Origin: a virus
DNA length: 20,060 nt
Virus record (IMG/VR): IMGVR_UViG_3300024999_000484
Location: 1-20,060 of that record
Strand: one strand, 5' to 3'
Every line of letters starts with the position of its first letter. The first letter of the stretch is position 1. Shown in pieces: positions 7,492-14,100 of this stretch. A model generated the notes under the pieces. It saw only the letters and a program-made list of their open reading frames with translations, ran no database searches and had not been told where the DNA came from. A program made the translations under genes and the position numbers.

Positions 7492-7743
7492 TTAATTATT
7501 TTCAATGGTTAAAGTTGATTCAATAATTAACCATTCTTTACTTTTGAGTTTTTCTTCAAGAAAATCAGATGTATATAAATCACTAGACCATGTATAACCT
7601 TTATAGAAATCAGTTAAAAAGAAATTATATCCTTCTTTATTCTCTTTTATTGTAACTAATCTAAAATCATTAGTGCCCACTGAAACTACAAAAGGCATTT
7701 TTGGTAATTTAAAATTCTTTTTATCATTAATTACTATGTTCAT
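7492..7743 (-). CDS. Small unknown protein
   Basis: 83 residues, ATG at 7743 with GGAG nine nt upstream. Mixed alpha/beta sequence with aromatic-rich middle (GYNFFLTDFYKGYTWSSDLY). No family recognised, no membrane segment. It is followed closely by the AUA-start gene at 7478, whose RBS overlaps its stop codon, so the two are probably translated together. Confidence 0.7.
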   Translation of the reverse strand: MNIVINDKKNFKLPKMPFVVSVGTNDFRLVTIKENKEGYNFFLTDFYKGYTWSSDLYTSDFLEEKLKSKEWLIIESTLTIENN

Positions 7744-7760
7744 ATTTTACATCTCCTTTC

Positions 7761-7961
7761 TTAAAATACTCCACAAACTTTCAATATCTTTCCTACAATG
7801 GCTAATGGGATTGAAAACTCACCTAAAAATAATCCGATTGCAATATTTGCTACCATAGGAATTGATTTACCAAACCAAGATAGTATTTCAATTACAGACC
7901 ATGCTCCAATAGTTAGATTTATTAATATAATTCCAATTAAACCAACGAATCCAATTTTCAT
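7761..7961 (-). CDS. Small membrane protein, two transmembrane segments
   Basis: 66 residues, ATG at 7961 after GGAGG (about 8 nt). Two hydrophobic segments, roughly 3-28 and 34-62, with a short GKSIPM turn between them; one charged residue in the first hydrophobic region. Resembles small phage membrane proteins or holin-like proteins in shape only. The neighbour 7980-8135 has the same two-segment form, so the pair may act together in the host membrane. Confidence 0.68.
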   Translation of the reverse strand: MKIGFVGLIGIILINLTIGAWSVIEILSWFGKSIPMVANIAIGLFLGEFSIPLAIVGKILKVCGVF

Positions 7962-7979
7962 TTTTATTCCTCCAATACT

Positions 7980-8135
7980 TTATTTATTGAACAGATAATT
8001 ATAAGTAAACACTATAACTGGTGCATTGAACAAAGCAATTAAAAAGCGTTCACTAGATTCTTTCTTACTTCCAAAAACAACTATTAAAGTAGATAGTGCT
8101 GTAATGACCAATGTATACCAAGCTAAATATGTAAT
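7980..8135 (-). CDS. Small two-helix membrane protein with probable AUU start
   Basis: 51 residues (first residues TYLAWYTLVITALST after the start) with two hydrophobic segments around 4-21 and 33-48 separated by the charged GSKKESSER turn. A strong RBS, AGGAGGTGA at 8142-8150, is followed nine nt after GGAGG by ATT at 8135; the frame is closed by TGA just upstream (8142-8144). The only later canonical start is a TTG at codon 9, inside the first membrane segment and without RBS. I infer AUU initiation. No family recognised. Confidence 0.62.
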   Translation of the reverse strand: MTYLAWYTLVITALSTLIVVFGSKKESSERFLIALFNAPVIVFTYNYLFNK

Positions 8136-8163
8136 ATTAAATCACCTCCTATATAGAATGAAA

Positions 8164-8403
8164 CTAAACTTTCAACGTATCTAGAAAATCACATGCTTTT
8201 TGTAATGTTTCATCCACTGTTTTTCCTACGAAAGACACTTCTTTACGTGGCCTATCCTCATAGTCTGGATCTTTATAATCTGTCATTCCAAAATTATAAT
8301 TTTCTTTAGCTGTTAACATAGCTACATAACCCATCTCAATATGCTCCCAATTAACACAAGTAATCTGATAAACTCTAGCATTATTCATTAATGTATTAAG
8401 CAT
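8164..8403 (-). CDS. Small unknown protein
   Basis: 79 residues from ATG 8403, or 82 if it starts at an in-frame ATA at 8412. The AAGGAGG lies 15 nt before the ATG (long) and 6 nt before the ATA (short but workable), so the start is unsettled. Mid-part has YNFGMTDYKDPDYEDRP and the end is helical (DETLQKACDFLDTLKV). No family recognised. Confidence 0.62.
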   Translation of the reverse strand: MLNTLMNNARVYQITCVNWEHIEMGYVAMLTAKENYNFGMTDYKDPDYEDRPRKEVSFVGKTVDETLQKACDFLDTLKV

Positions 8404-8430
8404 AATATGTATTTATATCCTCCTTATATT

Positions 8431-8694
8431 TTATTTATTATTTCTATAGCAATCGAACTCATTCCTAATCATAGAATCTATTTGAGTAGTAATATATACT
8501 TGATATAGAATATTTTTAATATCAGTATCGCTTTTTGCTTCTTTAATTTCATTAACCATTAGATCAATAAAATGTGTTTCAGTATGTTTTAATATTGGTT
8601 TAATAGGTTGTTTAGGTTGTTTAAACTGACTGTATGTAAAATTATTGTTTGAGTAAGCAACTCCCTCTGATCTACCAACTACTAAATCTTTCAT
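8431..8694 (-). CDS. Small unknown protein, first gene after a strong promoter
   Basis: 87 residues, ATG at 8694 with GAGGTG about 7 nt upstream. A Lys/Pro/Gln-rich stretch (KQPKQPIKPIL, about 26-36) precedes a helical C-terminal half. No family recognised. It is the first gene downstream of the consensus promoter at 8743-8771 and is likely expressed early. Confidence 0.68.
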   Translation of the reverse strand: MKDLVVGRSEGVAYSNNNFTYSQFKQPKQPIKPILKHTETHFIDLMVNEIKEAKSDTDIKNILYQVYITTQIDSMIRNEFDCYRNNK

Positions 8695-8742
8695 TCTCTC
8701 ACCTCAATTCTTATTTATTTCACATAATCTAACCACATACTA

Positions 8743-8771
8743 AGTATAACATTTTCACAACCATATGTCAA
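8743..8771 (-). promoter_or_regulatory. Sigma-A-type promoter with palindrome over the -10
   Basis: Minus strand TTGACA (8771-8766), 17-nt spacer, TATACT (8748-8743), extended -10 TGT. The palindrome ATACTAAGTAT (8737-8747) overlaps the -10 and the expected start site, a position where a repressor could bind. Its core resembles the promoter at 6499-6527. Confidence 0.85.
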
Positions 8772-8795
8772 TATTTTATTTTAGTATTTATTAAA

Positions 8796-8951
8796 TTATC
8801 CATCTTTATAATAATCACTAATACCATCTTCTTGTGTTTCACATTTACCGTCTTCATCAAGTGCAATTATTTTCCTACTTTCTAAAGCAATTGTACATGA
8901 ATCCTCCCAATAATATTTACAGTCTGAGTTTCTGCAATGGATTAATGTCAA
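8796..8951 (-). CDS. Small cysteine-rich (DUF1540-like) protein
   Basis: About 51 residues starting at TTG 8951. The N-terminus reads TLIHCRNSDCKYYWEDSC, a C-x4-C-x7-C pattern followed by LDEDGKC, as in small zinc-binding DUF1540-like proteins. The start is chosen because AAAGGAGGG lies upstream of this TTG (11 nt); the in-frame ATG at 8978 lies before that RBS and has none of its own. The promoter at 8743-8771 lies downstream, so the gene belongs to the RNA ligase side of the map. Confidence 0.62.
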   Translation of the reverse strand: MTLIHCRNSDCKYYWEDSCTIALESRKIIALDEDGKCETQEDGISDYYKDG

Positions 8952-9015
8952 TTTATAGTTTCCCTCCTTTATAAGCATATAAAAATATCCATTTATTGGA
9001 TTATTTGATTTTAGA

Positions 9016-9036
9016 AACCCTTATGTAGCAAGGGTT
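9016..9036 (-). other. Short hairpin after the RNA ligase gene
   Basis: AACCCTT and AAGGGTT (7 bp perfect, 7-nt loop), 15 nt downstream of the ligase stop at 9051. A second AACCCT copy lies beside it. No U-run follows directly in the minus transcript, so it is at best a weak terminator. Confidence 0.4.
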
Positions 9037-9050
9037 ACAGGGTTTTCCTT

Positions 9051-11039
9051 TTATGGATTTGCTATAATTTCCTTGACAATTTTAGGTATTTTACTTCCAA
9101 TCGCTTTTCTTAATGCTTGAACCTCATAACCTTCAGGCAAAGAGTCACTTTCTTCTTTGAGAATATCTTCATAAATTCTATTACCTAAGTTGCTAAGAAT
9201 TACCCTCATATCTTCAATCCCAAAATCAGATTCAAGAATACCTTCATCAACTAATTTATGTAACATTTTATCAATTCTAGCTTTAGTAACGCACATATTT
9301 GCAAATTCTTGTTCTGGTGTAGCAGGTCGATTAGGGTCTTTAGGAGGTTTTTGTTTTTGTATTTCTACAAATTCTTCATGAACTAGTTTTACAAAACATT
9401 GATTGCCATATTTGTCTTTATATTTTACATTTTTAACTACAATTCCCTCACCATAATTTACTGCCATATCTGATTTACCAACAAAACTCATTAAGTGTTC
9501 AAATGATATGTATTGACCTTTGTATAAAATAGGAACTGTATTTAAACCCAATCTGATTGCTTCGCTTTCCATAATGTCATCGGATAAATATTCTTGTAAA
9601 TCATCATCATAAATACTAAATAAGTAAAACTTTTGATAATATTCAGATTTATATTGAATTTTATGAGATGCTAAATATTCACCAAAATATCTATACTTTG
9701 GATTTAACAATTCAGGTTTAATATTATCTTTAATCCAATTATAATAACCTCTTAAAGTATTAGACTCATTTACTGGCCCATTTCTAGAAAATCCATCTAC
9801 TTTATTTTCTTCATTAAGTTTTAAGGACGCATTAGAATTATGTACTAAAATTCCTCCGGCAAAATAATTGTTATTATCCTCTATTTCTAAATCATAATTA
9901 TCCATTGTTGTTAAGTAAGAAGGTATATCCTTATGATTTGTTATTTTAATAGGAAATAATCCATCAGTATTGGTAATTATATAATAATCCCAGAAAGTTT
10001 TGTTCATTTGATATTCAGGAGGTAATTTATATTGCATACATTTTGGAATATAACAAGCAATTAAAGTAAAGAAAATATTACTACTATAGGTATCTAATAT
10101 TATTTTATAATATCGGTCTTTATAAAATGATTTAGAAGAAATAATATTAAATTTATCCTTTAGCATATTTATTAGCAAATCATTTTCTTCTTCTGAAAAT
10201 CCTTCTGTATGTAAATTTACCCTATCCTTTTGATTATCGTTATGGCTCAAACTTCCATCATCCATATACCAAAAAGCTAAACTAATAGGATTTATATTTT
10301 GTAACCATTCAGCATTTACCTGTTTTTTATTATTTTCATTCATACACATATTAACCATTTCATTTATTGGTTTACTACAAATACTAAGACTTCTGGTTGC
10401 TTCACTTCCATAACCAGTAGTTATTTCCTCACTTTTTAAATAATTTCCACCTAATATTTTATTTTTAAATTGTGAATATTCTATTTGTTTATTGGAATGG
10501 GTATAAACGATTCCTCTATTCCTCTCATTTGAGTAATTTTCTAATGTTGGATAGGCAGAAGAATCCCCTAACATTGTTCCTAATATCAATTGTTCTTGGA
10601 CATAATCTAATGATTCCATAAAAGTATATATAGTATCTTCGCTTGTTAAATGTATTGCTTCTTTCCAACCATTACTCGTCCAAAACAAATGATCTTCTGT
10701 GCATATAATTTTATTAGGTCTACCACCTTGTCTCAGAGGAGATTGATACGTCATACATATAAATTTTTTGCTTTTTCCATGATTCAACCAACTTGTTATT
10801 TTTTTCGGCTCTAATTTATTATTTTCAAAATTAAATGTCATTACTTCTACTTGCATTTTATTATTAACTATTTTGCCTATTTTCTCCTTACTTCCATCAG
10901 ACAATGTAATTAATGTATCATAATGAAAACAACCGTCTAATTTTTCAGTTATAGTTATGTAATCCCCTTCGTTTAAAACTCCTACTGTTGATCTATGTCC
11001 TAGACGAACAATATCTGTATATTTCTTAATATCTCCCAT
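9051..11039 (-). CDS. Rnl2-type RNA ligase precursor interrupted by an intein
   Basis: 662-residue precursor; removal of residues 37-401 leaves a 297-residue ligase, a normal size for T4 Rnl2-like enzymes that seal RNA (for example tRNA cut by host defences). Ligase motifs: motif I EKLDG (Lys33 would take AMP) joined after splicing to SNASLK, motif III YFGEYL (451-456), IIIa FYLFSIYD (471-478), motif IV EGIVVKN (531-537) and motif V with Lys551 in FVKLVHEEF. A C-terminal helical domain of ~100 residues follows. The ATG at 11039 has GGAG eight nt upstream. No kinase/phosphatase partner lies in the window. Activity must depend on splicing because the intein splits the nucleotidyl-transfer motif. 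Confidence 0.9.
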   Translation of the reverse strand: MGDIKKYTDIVRLGHRSTVGVLNEGDYITITEKLDGCFHYDTLITLSDGSKEKIGKIVNNKMQVEVMTFNFENNKLEPKKITSWLNHGKSKKFICMTYQSPLRQGGRPNKIICTEDHLFWTSNGWKEAIHLTSEDTIYTFMESLDYVQEQLILGTMLGDSSAYPTLENYSNERNRGIVYTHSNKQIEYSQFKNKILGGNYLKSEEITTGYGSEATRSLSICSKPINEMVNMCMNENNKKQVNAEWLQNINPISLAFWYMDDGSLSHNDNQKDRVNLHTEGFSEEENDLLINMLKDKFNIISSKSFYKDRYYKIILDTYSSNIFFTLIACYIPKCMQYKLPPEYQMNKTFWDYYIITNTDGLFPIKITNHKDIPSYLTTMDNYDLEIEDNNNYFAGGILVHNSNASLKLNEENKVDGFSRNGPVNESNTLRGYYNWIKDNIKPELLNPKYRYFGEYLASHKIQYKSEYYQKFYLFSIYDDDLQEYLSDDIMESEAIRLGLNTVPILYKGQYISFEHLMSFVGKSDMAVNYGEGIVVKNVKYKDKYGNQCFVKLVHEEFVEIQKQKPPKDPNRPATPEQEFANMCVTKARIDKMLHKLVDEGILESDFGIEDMRVILSNLGNRIYEDILKEESDSLPEGYEVQALRKAIGSKIPKIVKEIIANP
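9837..10931 (-). mobile_element. Intein with LAGLIDADG homing endonuclease domain
   Basis: Codes for residues 37-401 of the ligase precursor (365 residues). Begins Cys37 (CFHYDTLITLSDGS, block A); block B GGRPNKIICTEDHLFWTSNG with TEDH; two LAGLIDADG-type motifs LILGTMLGDSSAY (151-163) and LAFWYMDDGSLS (254-265); block F YDLEIEDNNNYFAG; block G GILVHN, ending His400-Asn401 with Ser402 as the +1 extein residue. All catalytic residues for splicing and the acidic endonuclease residues (Asp159, Asp260/261) are present, so both activities look intact. Confidence 0.93.
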
Positions 11040-11101
11040 TTATTACTCTCCTTTTTATTATTTTTATAGAATCCAAAACGAATGGTTCATTGAACTACAA
11101 T

Positions 11102-11329
11102 TTAATGTATTAATTTACCACAATCTTTACATGCAATCCAACCATAAGGATGAGTTGATTCAGTATGTAAATGACGACAACCAGTACCATCTTTTCTACA
11201 TTCACATTTATCAGACAATTGTTTAACTTTATCATCAAACCACTTCTGGAAGTCTATTGCTTTTCCTTCAAAATTCATGTCTGAACTGATTCCTTTTCCG
11301 CAATACATACAATCATAAATAACTGCCAT
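11102..11329 (-). CDS. Small multi-cysteine zinc-binding protein
   Basis: 75 residues, ATG at 11329 with AGAAG about 9 nt upstream. Cysteine pairs at the N-terminus (CMYC), middle (CEC) and C-terminus (ACKDC) plus several His point to one or two zinc sites; no known family recognised. The C-terminal SGW-like segment HPYGWIACKDCGKLIH resembles a zinc ribbon. Likely a small regulator or host-interaction protein by size, but this is a guess. Confidence 0.65.
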   Translation of the reverse strand: MAVIYDCMYCGKGISSDMNFEGKAIDFQKWFDDKVKQLSDKCECRKDGTGCRHLHTESTHPYGWIACKDCGKLIH

Positions 11330-11370
11330 TATTATTCACTTCTTTCTCAAAAAAAATCTAACATTTTCTT

Positions 11371-11562
11371 CTACTTAATTCCATAAGATAACAATTTATC
11401 TTCTAAATCCTGAATTTTATAGAACATAGCGAGAATAAGATTATCTCCGACTAAATCTCTCCATTGCTCTCCATATCTTAGAGCATGAAAATTAAACTTA
11501 CTTCCATCTTGATCTAAGATAACTTCATATTTCCCATTGTCTAATTTTATTGATTCTTTCAT
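11371..11562 (-). CDS. Small unknown protein coupled to the gene before it
   Basis: 63 residues, ATG at 11562 overlapping the upstream stop as ATGA, hence translational coupling. An N-terminal beta part (KLDNGKYEVILDQDGSKFNF) is followed by a helical end (KIQDLEDKLLSYGIK). No family recognised. Confidence 0.68.
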   Translation of the reverse strand: MKESIKLDNGKYEVILDQDGSKFNFHALRYGEQWRDLVGDNLILAMFYKIQDLEDKLLSYGIK

Positions 11563-11798
11563 TTATATTCACAATCTCCTCTTATATCTCTAATTTCAAT
11601 AATATCTCCATAACCAGAATAATCATAAGGTTTATTTAAAGTAAAAACTACTCCCTCACTTAATTTTCCAAGCCAACGATTGGCATAGTCACAAGCCTCT
11701 TCGAATGTCCTATAGATAGAAATACTCCAATATGAACCATATTTTGAATCATAGTTAAAACAATCTGCTGGTTTTTCGTTGTCAAATACTTGATACAA
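11559..11798 (-). CDS. Small unknown protein, UUG or AUA start
   Basis: 79 residues from TTG 11798. The upstream string GAAAGGAATGATAAA is identical to that before the ATG at 14606, but here ATA (11801) stands where the ATG stands there, with 8 nt after GGA; the TTG follows directly at 11 nt. Either start gives nearly the same protein (YQVFDNEKPADCFNYDSKYG near the N-terminus). It has an aromatic-rich N-terminal half; no family recognised. Confidence 0.65.
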   Translation of the reverse strand: MYQVFDNEKPADCFNYDSKYGSYWSISIYRTFEEACDYANRWLGKLSEGVVFTLNKPYDYSGYGDIIEIRDIRGDCEYK

Positions 11799-11841
11799 TA
11801 TTTTATCATTCCTTTCTTATAATCCAACCAATTTAACATTT

Positions 11842-12096
11842 TTAAACCTTCAAAACAATATTCCCATCGTTGTCTGTCATAGTAAATGAAATGTTTTTTA
11901 ACATCGGAATTGCTTGTTTTTTATTATCTGCAAGAATCTCAAATTCAATAGAATTCAATTCAACGTCAACTTTAGTAACCAACGTCCTATTTATAGCAAT
12001 ATGACCATATTCTTTTGTATCTGCCTCTAGTCTATATTCTTTATTAGCTTCAAATTTACTAACGTATAAATCAGTTTCTTCAAGTTTTTATTTCAT
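11842..12096 (-). pseudogene. Small gene with stop at codon 3, start unresolved
   Basis: An 81-codon open frame (KLEETDLYVSKFEANKEYRL at its start, ending DNDGNIVLKV) looks coding: acidic, beta-rich, few rare features. It has no usable start. The only ATG (12096), inside the preceding gene, is followed by AAA and then TAA before the open frame continues, and no good RBS is visible. A single substitution (TAA to AAA) would restore an 84-codon gene. Alternatives are stop readthrough, a +1 frameshift from the upstream gene (which ends 12080) or an unrecognised start. Function unknown. Confidence 0.5.
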
Positions 12097-12391
12097 CTTT
12101 GTTTTCTTTCTTAATCAAGATATCTAAGAAACCCTTCATTTCTGGATCTTCCTTTGACTGTTTAACAATAGCATCAATATAATCTTTGTCATCATTACAA
12201 ATATATTGATATATGTTATTTTTAAACATCGCTAACATATGCGCTTGACCGAGTTTAAAAATACTATGTAATTTTTCATAAGGATACACATCATTCATTA
12301 ACCTGTTAAATTCAATATTAAATGGGTCTTTACTACGCTCATACGCCTTATATTCTTCAAGTTTTTCTATGGTTTTATTTATATCTATTAT
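12080..12391 (-). CDS. Unknown protein with probable AUA start
   Basis: 103 residues if started at ATA 12391: N-terminus IDINKTIEKLEEYKAYERSK after the start, then FNRLMNDVYPYEKLHSIFKL and a charged C-terminus. AGGAG at 12401-12405 precedes the ATA with nine nt. The frame is closed by TAA directly before it. The first ATG (12298) lies 31 codons in, has only AGG three nt upstream and would discard a well-formed helical N-terminus. I therefore take AUA as the start. No family recognised. Confidence 0.65.
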   Translation of the reverse strand: MIDINKTIEKLEEYKAYERSKDPFNIEFNRLMNDVYPYEKLHSIFKLGQAHMLAMFKNNIYQYICNDDKDYIDAIVKQSKEDPEMKGFLDILIKKENKDEIKT

Positions 12392-12418
12392 TTAACCACT
12401 CTCCTATTTTATTTACAA

Positions 12419-12436
12419 GGGGAGAATTAACTCCCC
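12419..12436 (-). other. Intergenic GC-rich hairpin
   Basis: Perfect GGGGAG / CTCCCC stem with 6-nt loop TTAATT, starting 8 nt after the stop of the 12445-12753 gene. It is the most GC-rich spot in the area. The minus transcript continues TTGTAAATAA, with no U-run. Confidence 0.55.
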
Positions 12437-12444
12437 ATATCCTA

Positions 12445-12753
12445 TTACTTTTTCGATTTAACACCTGAAGATAATTTATTCAATTTCTCTTCTAATTTCT
12501 TGGCATCATTTAACACTAAACTCATAGATTGTTCATCTGAAAACCCTACATTGACATAAGCATCATACTGATTCTTTTTAGCAGTTGCAGTAGTAGCAAA
12601 ATATTCAGTATTATTAGCATAATCTTTATAGATATTAAATAATTCTTCTGCAATTCCATACAATAAAGGTTTATATTGATCTACCAATTCACTCACCATT
12701 GGTTTAGCTAGTTTAGGATTTGACATGACCATTTCGATTAATTTGTTAAACAT
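12445..12753 (-). CDS. Small helical protein next to the SPFH gene
   Basis: 102 residues from ATG 12753 (RBS AGAGG about 9 nt upstream); an in-frame longer start would lie inside the SPFH gene and lacks an RBS. Helical throughout: MFNKLIEMVMSNPKLAKPM, then YKPLLYGIAEELFNIYKDYA, ending Lys-rich. No membrane segment. Lies 32 nt after the SPFH gene in the same operon, so a role with that membrane scaffold is possible but unproven. Confidence 0.72.
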   Translation of the reverse strand: MFNKLIEMVMSNPKLAKPMVSELVDQYKPLLYGIAEELFNIYKDYANNTEYFATTATAKKNQYDAYVNVGFSDEQSMSLVLNDAKKLEEKLNKLSSGVKSKK

Positions 12754-12785
12754 TTTTATTACCTCTTTCTTTTTTAAATTTATTA

Positions 12786-13697
12786 TTATTTCCCTGATCC
12801 ATCTGTAATTGGCAATTGAATCATTTGATTTCCACCCACAACTTGAGGATATGCCCCATTCCATTTCAATACAGATTGATATTTAACAAGTGTATCAGTT
12901 AAAGATGCTTGTAATAGATTATTAGCTTCTGCTTCACCTTTTGCTTTGATAACTGCTGCATCAGCTACCCCTTGAGCATCTACCCTTGCTTTATTTGCTG
13001 TAACTGTAGATTGTGATAATTCAATTTCCATTTGCTGAAGTTTTTGTTGTGCATCAACTTTTGCTTGAATTGCTTTCATAGTGTCAGTATCAGGACGAAT
13101 TTCTCCAAAACTAAACGTTTCAACTTCTAGACCAAATGGAGTTAATTCTTTAATCAATATGTCATGAATTTTATTTTGTATTTCTGAACGTTTATTGCCA
13201 TATAAATCAAGAACACTATAACTAGATGTAACAGATTGTGATGCTGTTTTCACTTGTTGTTTAAGATAGCCGGATTGGATTGATTCAATATCTGCACCTT
13301 TGAAACGATTGAATATTGCAGGTAATTTTTCTACATTCACATGATATGTAAAGTAAGCGTCTACGTTCACAGGTTTACCTTCCATTGTAGAAGTATTGTA
13401 TGAATCATCATTGGGTGAACCCTCAGTTGCACCTTTAGTCAACCATACGGTTTCAGTAGAAATAGGATATTCTCTTACGCTTTTCCAAGGTGCTACAATA
13501 TGCCATCCTTGACTTAATGTAATATCTTCTAGGCCACCAGATACATTATAGACAATTCCTGCATGTCCTGGATTAATTTTTGTAGTAGATAAAGCAAAAC
13601 CTGCAAGTAAAACAACTGCTGATACTCCAACTGTAATTAAACCTTTGGTGAATTTATTCATTTCAAACAAATCTCCAATTTCAAAATTATTTCTCAT
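12786..13697 (-). CDS. Prohibitin/SPFH (band 7) family membrane protein
   Basis: 303 residues. One membrane segment near the N-terminus (about 17-37, LITVGVSAVVLLAGFALS), then the prohibitin-type PHB domain with INPGHAGIVYNV, SQGWHIVAPWKSVREYPI and VDAYFTYHVN, and a long helical region rich in Ala/Gln/Lys (about 210-265) typical of SPFH oligomers. SPFH proteins form ring or cage scaffolds on membranes. Start: ATG 13697 with GAGGAG about 10 nt upstream; ATG 13661 (GGAG at 11 nt) is possible and loses 12 residues. Phage versions of this family are known; their role is not settled. Confidence 0.88.
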   Translation of the reverse strand: MRNNFEIGDLFEMNKFTKGLITVGVSAVVLLAGFALSTTKINPGHAGIVYNVSGGLEDITLSQGWHIVAPWKSVREYPISTETVWLTKGATEGSPNDDSYNTSTMEGKPVNVDAYFTYHVNVEKLPAIFNRFKGADIESIQSGYLKQQVKTASQSVTSSYSVLDLYGNKRSEIQNKIHDILIKELTPFGLEVETFSFGEIRPDTDTMKAIQAKVDAQQKLQQMEIELSQSTVTANKARVDAQGVADAAVIKAKGEAEANNLLQASLTDTLVKYQSVLKWNGAYPQVVGGNQMIQLPITDGSGK

Positions 13698-13830
13698 TAA
13701 TTTTAATCTCCTCTTTAATTTTATTTTCTATATTTTCAATCTTCTGTCCAATTTTACCGTATAGTGGTATTGCTAAGAATAGTACTATGATAACTATTGC
13801 AAGAATGAATATTACAAACATATATATCAT
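13687..13830 (-). CDS. 47-residue single-span membrane protein
   Basis: ATG at 13830 after GGAAGGTGGTG (overlapping window of about 5-8 nt), stop at 13687, 11 nt inside the SPFH gene. One strong membrane segment (about 5-23, FVIFILAIVIIVLFLAIPL) followed by a charged Lys/Glu helix (KIENIENKIKEEIK). Its shape and overlap with the SPFH gene suggest a membrane partner of that protein. A second in-frame ATG lies three codons later. Confidence 0.68.
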   Translation of the reverse strand: MIYMFVIFILAIVIIVLFLAIPLYGKIGQKIENIENKIKEEIKINEK

Positions 13831-13866
13831 CACCACCTTCCATTATCCCTTAAAACTTTCTCTAGA

Positions 13867-14100
13867 TTAATATAATTTATCAGACAATAATTTTACTATA
13901 GTATAAATGTCATCAATTTCATTTAATCCTTGTATTTTCTCTAATCCCTCTTTAATAATATTGACACCACTTTCTATTGAATTAAGCATACTATTAACTT
14001 CATCTTCATGGACAAATGATTCCTTAAGAGTAAAACCAGATTCATTATCTTTTAATTCTTCCAAAGTATATGTATTAAATTCTTTTCTAAATGAACTCAA
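13867..14100 (-). CDS. Small acidic unknown protein
   Basis: 77 residues from TTG 14100, which has GGAAGGAGG eight nt upstream and overlaps the upstream stop codon as TTGA; a longer in-frame ATG lies before that RBS. Acidic and helical, with YTLEELKDNESGF and NIIKEGLEKIQGLNEIDD. No family recognised. Coupled to the coiled-coil gene before it. Confidence 0.7.
   Translation of the reverse strand: MSSFRKEFNTYTLEELKDNESGFTLKESFVHEDEVNSMLNSIESGVNIIKEGLEKIQGLNEIDDIYTIVKLLSDKLY

Noticed and set aside
9051-11039. Reading the whole ORF as one large enzyme
   Set aside because: The middle 365 residues carry intein and LAGLIDADG blocks, and the flanks join to an intact ligase motif I.
7302-12391. Altered genetic code in which AUA means Met throughout
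   Set aside because: Internal AUA codons sit in hydrophobic positions usual for Ile in the helicase and the membrane proteins; only start sites are unusual.
12754-12864. Longer start for the helical gene at 12445
   Set aside because: Extension lies inside the SPFH gene and precedes the real RBS at about 12763; the ATG at 12753 is well placed.
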